DNA of 64,000 nt from Allacma fusca. Taxonomy: Eukaryota > Arthropoda > Collembola > Symphypleona > Sminthuridae. A program made the position numbers and the translations under genes. The stretch covers positions 32,249,378 to 32,313,377 of the forward strand of contig OX359248.1 of NCBI GenBank assembly GCA_947179485.1, in the 5' to 3' direction. This document shows positions 54,066 through 64,000 of the stretch, piece by piece (the stretch's first letter is position 1; each line of letters begins with the position of its first letter). The notes beneath the pieces are model-generated. The model had not been told where the DNA came from. It made no database searches and was given only the letters and a program-made list of their open reading frames with translations.

Positions 54066-54775
54066 ACAAGTATTTTAAATGGAGATGGATTGTGGTGAAG
54101 CACGCTTCTCTCGTGTCTTCACTCTTTCTGTCTTCACCATCTTTTCAATGGGTATTGTTCCCTTGTCATTTTTGGCAACTTCCTAGTCCCAGAACATTGT
54201 TCGGGTCCGCGTCATCGTACAGTCACATAGCGTGTCTACACAATGCTAAAACTTGATTAATTACAATTGCGCAATCCTTTTGAATGGCAACTCTTAAAAA
54301 ATTCTACGCATTTTCCAGGGGTATTTTTTTTTTCAAACTTGTTGACCCAGTTGAACTATCCCGGCTCCTTCCATGGTACGAGCAAACGGAAGGTAATGAT
54401 ATGAGTAACAGAATTGGGAATTCCCTTGTCACTTCCCTCCACTCACTACTCTGCTTTTTACTGTTATGCTCTTCTGCTCAGAGAGCTGAGAGTAGTTTGG
54501 GCTGGATTGGGTATCATATGTAGGAATATTGTGCTGGCTGTTTTGCCGGTCTTCATGACTATGCATTATCATCATGTACGTAACGTATGAGTGAAATGGT
54601 AGTGCGGAGATTGAAAAAAATAAAGAAGCTCGCGTACAGTATTCAGCCAGGTGATAATAAATTCAAGTGGCGCGTTGCCCATGCCGTTACCCGTATGTCT
54701 TCTCCTGGGTACTTAAGTGAGACAAAGGTCTCTCATTGAACATCTGCCATCCGGTTTGTAGCTTTTGCTCCTGCC

Positions 54776-54829
54776 TACTATTATTATTATTACTACTACT
54801 ACTACTACTGCTACTGCTGCTGCTACTAC
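54776..54829. repeat. Trinucleotide tract (ATT/ACT/GCT)
   Basis: Compound trinucleotide repeat: ATT units, then ACT units, then mixed GCT/ACT units. Confidence 0.9.
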
Positions 54830-55516
54830 AGTATACTGCAATACTGAAACCTATAGGAATTCATACACTCTAGGAGGATATGATGGTCATATGCTCGTAC
54901 TATTCTGTAGGTATAAGTCTATCTATCTATCTACGAAAGAAGAATAGCTCCCTGTACGTATGTAAGTAGAGGAATGTGTGATCCTGTGACTATTTATAAT
55001 TCGAAACCCACGTACGAAAGACGACCACCTTGGCCTTTCAGGATAGGGAAAAAATTCTATGGAGATAATCACAGAAACTCTATTTGAGCCTTTTTAGGGG
55101 CTAAGTTTTACTCTTCTTTTTTTCTCCTCAATACTTTTATAAAGAATGTTCATATTCGTGGGAAACTCTTATGACTCCGACCCGTTATACCCTCTGAACC
55201 CCTTCCCTTTTATATTGTCTTGAGTTTGTGATCACGTAATTTTATTTGAGTTCGTAAGACGTTCGGATGGAGGAGATAGGTGAATTGTGTACGTAAAGCC
55301 CGTGGAGTTTGAGCAATGCCATGGGTTGGGTACGACGATGGGCTGTTGATTGTACGTTAGTCAGAATTGAGTGCGTATTATTTGGCAGGGGCAAGGGAGA
55401 TCGCTCCAGAGACCGAACTAAAACTCAATTCCATTCTGTGAAATTCGCTTGAATAGACCTGGCCAACTGGATAGTATTAAGGAGCAGAATGGAATCATGT
55501 TTTTTTATACGGGCTC

Positions 55517-55535
55517 TGTGTGTGTGTGTGTGTGT
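55517..55535. repeat. (GT)n microsatellite
   Basis: Pure GT run. Confidence 0.9.
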
Positions 55536-58500
55536 CGTAGTACAAGTGAGTAAAAAGCTAGGAGCAGTTGCAGGAGACCTTAAACCTATTCTTTCTTACT
55601 CCCGTTCTTTTCATACCTTCAGGAACAACTTCATACCTTTTTTACTTTATGCTCTCACTCAAGTATGTAACCATGCATAGTTATAGTTATATCTGTATAC
55701 ATAGGTGAGGCCAAATACGTGTACGGACGCTCATGTCCCGACAAATCCCATCTATATATATATACTCTTTGTTAAATTTTGCTACCTGATCCGGGACTCC
55801 TGCTGTAGATACATACAGCTGTTGTAGTAGTTTCTGTAGTAGGGAACCCTGTAACCATGTATGTAATACATTTACAATGTAAGAACGCGTTGGGTAAGTT
55901 CTCGTGAGGGGTCTGTATGTACGTACATATTCATGTTCCTCAATGTAATAACTTTAGTATGGAAATGGTTTTATATTTATTTCATAAACTGACATTGTAC
56001 TGGTGGGGTTCCGCATTATTATGTCGATATATGTATAAGTGGAGTAGAGTATGTAGGTATGTATATACAAAGGTGATAAGATTTTTTTTCATTGGAAGAT
56101 ACGAATACATGCGTGAAAAAGTTTGAATAGGTTTTAGTATTTGTGGATATGCATGCATACGTCCAGACGGGGGATATTATCCGAAATGTTTTAATTCACA
56201 ACAGTCGAAAGGCCTAATGTTAACCGTTTCTGTCAAGGAGAAAGAGTCAGTCGGACGCTTCATCTCTTCCAGTGCGCATCAAGCTCTCCAGTGGAACGGG
56301 AGGTTCTGGAGCCTCCACTCCAATTATTATTTTTCGACTGTTGAGCTCTCCTTACCATGTCACAGCAGCGGCTCAATGGTACTGACAATGATTCAACTTG
56401 GGATTCAACTTACCAACAGATTCCGTCAGTTTTTATTTTCTAAACTCTCACTTTCTTACCTCTTCCTTCGTCTGTACACAAATACATTCTATAAAAATAC
56501 CGAGTAGTGTTTCACCCCTATTACCTTCACTGGTTCAAATAATATTTTTTTTGTGATTTCATCTTTTTGTGATTACGAGTGATTTTGATTCTGGATAGTA
56601 GAATATTTGTTCTGACTGGGATCTGAATTGTGACAAGACAATTTGTGTCCGAATAATTTATTAAATTTAATCATCTTACTTACTTAGAATATTCGCTGAA
56701 CTCTCAAGTTTTAATCTTTCTAAAATAATTATTTTTTCAAGTTCAAAATTTAATTTATGTGTTTAGTTTTTTTTTTTTTTGGTATGTAAGTACCTTTAGT
56801 TTCAGATTCAAACTAAAACGTTGCTGAAGTTAAGGGAAAATCCTCAACACTAACAATTCGTGTAGCAAGAGTTTTCAGTGAACATGAAGCAATACCGGCT
56901 GACAGACTGAGAGACTGGCTCTAAAGCTGAGTGGAATAGAAAGTAGTGGAAGTTTCAGGAGGCTTCCGGCAGAAAAACGACTTGAAGGGAAGAATCCTGT
57001 CAAGATTGTTCCGGTCAATACGGACTCACCCCACTAAAGAGTTGATTTGGTGGAATTTCATTGTGTGTGACCATGATCGACACCAATTATCCTTTGCGAG
57101 GCTTTGATTGTCCAAACGCAATTCTTGTATTTTTTTATAACCAAGAGTTGTGTGGGGACATCACCGCTTTGCAGGATACACAACTATAATAAAGGCAATT
57201 CTCTATGGATGGGAGTCCAGGAACCTATACAATATATGAGTAATCATCAGAGCCTGGGAAGCTACATATGGATAATCGATAGGAAATAAAAATCAGATTG
57301 TCTTTATGCACAACAAGTGTTTATAATGAGTGCTAGTAGTATATGTCCGGGGAACTAACGGCTAAATGTGTTGTAAGAAACAATGGTTGTATATTATGTA
57401 AGTATAAATATCCTTAAATAAGCTACCTGGCCTGGTCCACAATGTACGTGTACATACATACATAGATATACACAAAAGTGAGATTGTCATGTGTGAACGG
57501 GTAGGATTAATGCTGACTATAATTTGCTGGATTAGGTTTTGCGTGTGTTTTGTATATTACAGTGGAGATAAGTAGAGAGGGTTTGTGTAAATCTTTATAG
57601 ACTTTTTTTTTTCTTCTTGGGATCGAGTGAAAGGAACCACTAACGATGTAAGATCGTCGTAAGTTGATAATAACTTAAGAGTATTATTCCCTCGGGGTGC
57701 ACACATTTACAAGTTTGTTCTGTATGAGAATGCTCAATTCACTGATATGGGACTGTTTGTATGTTTTGTAAACGGATCTACGTCTATATGTAGATATCCG
57801 GGAGTTTGGGAGACTGCAGATATATCAACACATAGTTACACGCAATGGCTGTAGTTTCCCGGATTTTTCCCTCTTTCTCTTTCTATTTCCTGAATAAAAT
57901 TAAATCTTCTTAAGTTTTTGGCTCATTAAGTACAAGCAATATTCGAAATGTCTATGTCAGGAAGAGATTCCCATTAACGTTCCAGACTCATTATGCAAAG
58001 TAGTTAAAGTTACAAATAAGCTTACAACATTGTCTTATCCTTCTTATGTCCTCTTGCTCGAGTGTCCTCCTCTCTATCTCTAATCCACTTCTTAATGCAG
58101 TGAATCAACTATTGTCTCTCGTTTTTACACAGTCGTAGTTTTTATAGCCGTGGCTTATGTATTTCCTACAGCCCAGCCGAGCTCCGCGTGCCCATCTCAC
58201 ATATGTCTCCTGCACACACACACAGTCCTGTTCTGCAGGTCCATTTGCATCCTAGGGTAATGTAAATAATTACTTATGTCATTCGATCATATCTCCGATG
58301 GGCTGACAGGCTACAAAGTTATTTTGTGCTGGAAGTTAAGATGATCTTACTTGGTCTATGGAGGATCGTCCGCATGAAATTAGGGGAAAACTTACTCCAC
58401 TTTTAATGTACGTCACACTCGCTTCGTTTAATAAACAAGTCCTTTGTCTTTGGGGAGAGTACGGCCAACCGTGAAAAACTTGGAAAGTTTTTGGGGAGAA

Positions 58501-60394
58501 TTTCCTTGATTTTCTTTCATCGTACAGTATACAGTCTATGTATACACATAGACGCATCAGCATTCGTTTCAAAGTATAAGTACCCTTGGAAGGAGAATGT
58601 TGTCCGGTCCCTTCATACCCATATGTCATTACCAAGTTTATCTTTGCAGCTCAAGCTGCGTGACATACTAGAATTGTCATGTCACCAGAGACTTGATCCA
58701 TTAGCATGAGTTTACGTTCCACATTAGCAACTCACTATGAGGGACTAAAGTGCAAGCGCACAAGTGGTAAGTAGCAACTTGTATTTTTTTTTCCCTGAGC
58801 ATTCCAATTGCCAGCTAAATACAACTTAAGCCGACAAGAAGTACAGAGAGTAAATACGGGCATTTCCTCTCCTAAATGATAGTTTAACCAACGACGTGAA
58901 CTCATTCGCTAGAAACAACATTTCCCCAAGGGTTCAAGGTTCCCTTCCAGGCGGTTGCCTCCTCCATGGTATGTGCTCAAATGTCTTTCGCAATTGAGGT
59001 TTTTTAATAGAATTGCCCTGTACATTTTATGGTAGCCCTACAGCTCATGAATGTTCCATTTTAAATTAAATTCTTATGTTGTGCTAGTGTTTGAATACAT
59101 TTTAAAATAAAATTGTGAACCTTTCTGAATATGGTTTGTGCAGACAGCTATGTATGTTTGTCCTTACAGTTTAATCTAAAAACTGTTGATCAGACTTTGG
59201 CGAAGTGCTGAATTCATGACTGGATGTTTTGCATAAACTAACTGTATCTGCATCAATTGAATTTCTGCATTTTTTTATAAAGCTGTTTAAGGGTTTTGTT
59301 GAACAGATACAGAGGGGAAGTGTGTGAAAGATGCTGGAAGGTTTAGCAATATAAAGACGAACTGGGAAGTTTTTTTTTCAGTAACTAAAAACTCAACATG
59401 TTTTTTGATAATTTATTTTCTATGAGTAACTGGAGTGCAGAGCATTATTACATTAGAGGGAAATAATAAGAGCTCTTACCAACAAGTTTAAGTGGGATGC
59501 GGAGGGGAAGCTTGTTGACAGTTTTCCTCCAAGCTTGTTTCTTTTCCTCCTCGTCCCGTATACTTCTGCAGGGAACTTTCCCTGCATGAGGTAGTTTTGT
59601 TAGGGGTGAAGATACATATGTACGTGTGCGCAAGTTATCTCGAGACACAAATCCAGGTACATACAAGGATCACCATATATGAGGATACAGGGATAAACAT
59701 ACCCGTGAACAATAGTGTCCTAAATAAATTGCTGTGCGTATGCAAAGTCTAGAGAGACACTTCCAACTTATCTACTTCTCATACATTTTCAATTCTGTAT
59801 TTATGCGAGACAAATTCGAGCATTTTTTTCTACCCTACCTTCTCAACATGCACAAACTTTTGTATGAATTACAGTATCTATCTATACATATCTACACATG
59901 CTGAGCCCCTACCGTCGTCACAATGCCCACTACCATGGAAACACTGAATTTACTGGAATGGTAACCTACAAGGGAATTTTTGATGGGAGAATTTCTACAT
60001 GCATGGACTGTACATACATAAGTAGATATCTACATGCATACATATATAAGAATAGAGATGATGTGCTCAAACACTTACTTCCATTCCATAGAATTTAACT
60101 TAAAGTTACAGTCATGGAATCAACGAATCAAGTAACTGGAATGGATGTAAAGAGCTAAAGCATGGAGAGGCCTCTGTTCCCGTTGGAGATATGCGGAGTA
60201 AGAGGAGGTAGTCGTCTGCTCTCCCAATAGCACAAATTTGTAAATGTTGATTCCGCACGATTTGCGTATACATAAGCAACTGTGTGTATAATGTCATAAT
60301 AATAATAACCTGGAGAGAATCCTTTTTCCCAAAGTATCATCTCCCAGTGTAAAACTGAACAGTCGACCTATGGCAATTCTCTTTCCTTCCCCGA

Positions 60395-60417
60395 CTCTCT
60401 CTCTCTCTCTCTCTCTC
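60395..60417. repeat. (CT)n microsatellite
   Basis: Pure CT run. Confidence 0.93.
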
Positions 60418-61250
60418 CTGAAAACAGTCTCTGGGAAAATTCTACATTACAAATTGTAGAGAAATGCAATGGCAAAAGTATAAAGGACGGAGACTTTATA
60501 GAAAATAAAATATGACGTATTGCAAACCCGGTTTCTCCTCCAGGTCTTTGTGACTACAGGCGTATGGGAGCTACCCTCCTACATATAAGTGTATGATATA
60601 TGACTGGGATGTCAGAGGAGACTGCCAAACGCAGTAATCCCAGTCTAAAAAGCCTCGTATACTTTCCTCCAAAAACTAACTCATACTTATGTATTTCTCC
60701 ATGGAAACTCTGTGAGGGCTGTAGAACAGATGAGGGAATGAATGGAGTCTGAACATTACTTATTACCTCTTTCCATATACCAGCATCCACATTTGACTAA
60801 AATACTGCTGCATTGTAATTCACTATTAAGTATTCCGGCCTCAATAGCTACAACCACGGGATTTATAATCACTAAACATACCATTTTTGATGAGAGCATC
60901 CCAAATATTTCAATTTTACTCTCCCAATCCTTATTTACATTAGAGAGCTGCACTCGGTCTACGTAACATGTGACTATATAACAGCTACTTTCATCCTTAT
61001 GCATATGTACATACATAGCTCCCAGTCCTGGGGCTTTTATCATGCAATACGCAAACATAACAAATGGGATGATTCAAACAATTGACTCGCATGTTTTTAA
61101 ACGAAGTTTCCTTTATAAATTCAAACCCAAAAGTAAATACATGTATTTGTCATGAATACTGTTCGTGGAATTCTATGTGTATCCAATGTACTTATGTCTA
61201 CTTCAAAATACTCCCTATTCTATTACTACCACCAGCATTCGCTCCTGTAT

Positions 61251-61290
61251 CTCTCTCTGTCTCTGTCTCTCTGTCTCTCTCTCTCTCTCA
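61251..61290. repeat. (CT)n with CTGT variants
   Basis: CT run interrupted by CTGT units. Confidence 0.88.
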
Positions 61291-63167
61291 TGGCACCGTT
61301 ATCTTTGATCTGAACGTAGGAGGATGGTTGAGGCATGCTTCTTCTGTAGTATTAAAGAGTCGTACTCATACTAGAACCCGCCCGTCTCCTTCACTCATTC
61401 ATACTATATGATCTAGGGGAAAGTCAAGGAATGATAGTGTATGGATGGGAGTAATTTATCTTGTAAGAGAAAGGGAAATTTACAATGTCCCGAAGAGCCG
61501 GATCTCTCGGACTCCTCCAAATACTACTGGCTTTTGGAGTATCCAAGTTTTTTTCCCCTCCTCATGTACCATGAGGAAATGGAAAACAGACAGAGGATAC
61601 GCACGTAATGTCAATTCAGAGCATTCATTAGATATTCCAGTTTTTTTTAACCCCCATCTTCCTATTTCTTTACATTTTTAGGGTAGGCACGAGTCCCTTC
61701 CCCGCGACTCAGCACTTCCTAGTACAGCTATACACATAAGTGGCGTCAGCATTTTGTTCCATGACAATAAGTCTTTGCAGAGACAAAATTCCAAATTTTC
61801 CTAAATGTTTTGCAGCTTCTTTACTGAGATGAGCCGAGCCTTCAATATGTTTATCACTGACTGGTTGCCAATTTTGAGCTTGCTATTTTGTCCTAGCTAC
61901 ATATCTACATATACTCCCTGATTGTCAATTTGGCGAAAGTTATTTAATTTAAGAGGGGAAGTCCTATGGTAAGTGTACAGGGAGATAATTTTAAATGTAA
62001 ATTTCCTACTAGGGAGTAAACTATAGCGAAAAACTTGGGAATTAGAAATTTCTGGATTCTCTCATGTCGTTTTAATTCAAGACTGAGATTGGATTTTGAG
62101 AAAAAACTTGCATTAGTTCATGTGGAAATGCATCCGTCTATAGATAGATATAACAAGGAGTGCCTCTTGATCAAGTATAAATTATATAATTATCCACAAG
62201 CATGTCTATAGATGTTGAGGGGAAAACAGAAGAAAATAATCAGGATTTAACACTTTCGGGGTATTTTGATTCCGACTCTCTCGTCTGGGCCTAAAGACAG
62301 GAAAAGTTTTCAAGCGATTGAATTTTTACTCTGGCTGTGTCTCCGTCCCTCCTCACATTCTTTAGTCATAGTCCTCCTACAGTGCATGCAGTGTGGGGCT
62401 TGGTTATAATATGGTTGGAGAAAATGACGGGATTAATTTTCTCTCTCGGATTTCTTCTCTCGAGGAGAGACTTGGAGGGTTGGAGGAAGAGGGAGACACA
62501 GAGAGGAAGAAATTTCGTAAAAGTTTTGCTCCCTTTTGTAATCATTGTAAGTAATTTGGTGTGTAAACAATTTCATAGGGAGATCCTATTATGTAAGGAA
62601 TCAGAGACTGTGCTTTCTATCTCCTCCATGGCGTGCACATGCATATGCATATCTATCTATCTATGTGACTGGTGGGGTGAGCCGGGGCTCTACAGTAGAT
62701 GGAATCTGGTAGGGAAGAGTAGTCAAATAGGACGGAGATGCAGCCACTGTAATTGTATTCGAAACAAGTCCAAGTAATTTTGTATAGTGAAGGAAGCCAA
62801 AACCATGATAATCAAGATTAGAGGTTGAATGGAGAAGGCAAATGTACAGACAGAAAGGGTAGGAGAGATGGGAAAAGTTGTTATAAAACGAGAAAAAAGT
62901 ACTTTTGAGAAAGTACCAAACGAGGATAAATGGTAAGAGAGAAGACTTTTAAACAAACTCAGGATTTCCGCTATCATATCCATATCCATTTGAAATCTCT
63001 GTATGTGGAACAAAACTCTCTCTCTGTTCTGACTGACACGTTGCCATTTACGGTCCTATAGGCTTACCAGCATCCTCGAGGTGTTTACTCCCAACTCTGT
63101 CTGAACTATGTAATTGTGGGTATGTCTTCGTAAATATTCTGATTGTCCCTATAGAAAGTAGTTTTTG

Positions 63168-63192
63168 GAGAGAGAGAGAGAGAGAGAGAGAG
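63168..63192. repeat. (GA)n microsatellite
   Basis: Pure GA run. Confidence 0.93.
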
Positions 63193-64000
63193 TAAGCCGT
63201 CCAAAATGCCAGCACATATATCTGCATCTACTGTGGAGTTCTCCAACCTACACCCAAACTTCCCATACGTATCCCAACCTATCTAACCAGGAGCCAAGTA
63301 AAAACAACAACGGGAACTACTGTACTGTAACAACATCCCAATTTCCAAAAGTGAAGCAATCTTAAAAGCATTTTGAAATTTCCTTCCCGCTATCTCTCAA
63401 CACCAACTAGCAACTGAAATCTAAGTATGTACGGACAGACGGCTTTTAATGTCAGAACACACACACACATACACACATGTATCTATGTATCTACAAGCAG
63501 TTACAGATATAAATTTGAGCACACAAGAGAAGAGTATGTACGTCCCCTGTGTATCCATACACTAGAAACGTCAACTACTTGCATTTGTATGAATGAAAAT
63601 CCAAACTTTTTTGCTACTTAAAAATAACAACAAAAGGGTGTAGGCTGGGAAGAGGGAAATGGCAACGAGCAGTTCTACATCAGGCCTAATTCTAAAAACA
63701 AGGAAGCTCCACACTGGAAACAGTATGTTCAACGACGGGAATTGTACCAACATATAAAAATACGCATGGCCTCATAGCTAAAGAGCGTCAATTCCAAATA
63801 TTCCCAAAGAAGTTAAGCAATAATGTAACCCCGGTCGGCCCTAAGTATTAAATTACATGAGTACTCATTTGCTGACAAATTTCCCGGCCGCAGTAGTTGT
63901 CCCTATATTGAGAAGTTCACTTGAGTGGTTTAGCATTCGGAAAAAGTCCCAGATAGTTAGTATTCCTCACCATTACCACCCTTCTTTCCGGAGAAAGCTC

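Larger units (their letters stand above)
43863..64000. other. Gene-poor right arm, no confirmed gene
   Basis: Twenty kilobases without a recognisable conserved exon. It holds many microsatellites, TACATA-type words, and a few splice-flanked open segments (minus 46254-46522; plus 50034-50138, 51074-51272, 54351-54392) that are discussed as findings. It may be intergenic or a giant intron. The longest open frame, 62337-62777 (+), has no recognisable domain. Confidence 0.5.

Noticed and set aside
58728..58766. 39-base segment with an acattag acceptor and gtaagt donor
   Set aside because: Good donor, but the sequence is too short and isolated to support an exon call.
62337..62777. 146-codon plus-strand open frame, the longest in the window
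   Set aside because: No domain, mixed hydrophobic and Cys-rich low-quality composition, simple TATC repeats inside, no splice context. A frame of this length is expected by chance in 64 kb read in six frames.

Overview
This is a stretch of nuclear DNA from an animal. Genes are split by GT-AG introns, spacer DNA is rich in CT/GA and GT/CA microsatellites, and the protein families are metazoan. The set (Dscam, GTPBP10, ICMT), a TATCGAT promoter word and the microsatellite style suggest an arthropod, possibly a crustacean. No ribosomal or mitochondrial marker is present to fix the taxon.

Three conserved genes can be read exon by exon. Bases 3709-24692 (+) hold the 3' part of a Dscam-type cell-adhesion receptor: 22 exons encoding Ig7-Ig9, FNIII 1-4, Ig10, FNIII 5-6, the membrane helix and the cytoplasmic tail, 1316 residues in an unbroken phase chain. 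The signal peptide and Ig1-6 must lie upstream of the window. Bases 25373-27892 (-) hold a complete 8-exon GTPBP10 (Obg-family mitochondrial GTPase, 400 aa) that converges on Dscam. Bases 28536-36651 (+) hold a complete 4-exon ICMT (isoprenylcysteine carboxyl methyltransferase, 324 aa) with an unusual Gln-rich tail. GTPBP10 and ICMT diverge from a 643-bp spacer carrying CCAAT and TATCGAT words.

ICMT intron 1 contains a 1760-bp non-autonomous hAT-like transposon (30349-32108). It has a perfect 8-bp target duplication, YARNG-type terminal inverted repeats, and an internal 38-39-bp minisatellite with inverted partner units.

The right half (36.7-64 kb) is mostly gene-poor DNA with microsatellites and short TACATA-type words. 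A four-exon gene of unknown family can be assembled at 40881-43862 (+), with every junction in phase 1. Scattered single-exon candidates lie to its right; one at about 51.1 kb resembles the APE-to-SDVW segment of a JAK-type tyrosine kinase. No tRNA, rRNA, CRISPR array or operon was seen. The conserved genes serve unrelated roles (adhesion and wiring, mitochondrial ribosome assembly, membrane maturation of CaaX proteins), so their adjacency is positional.
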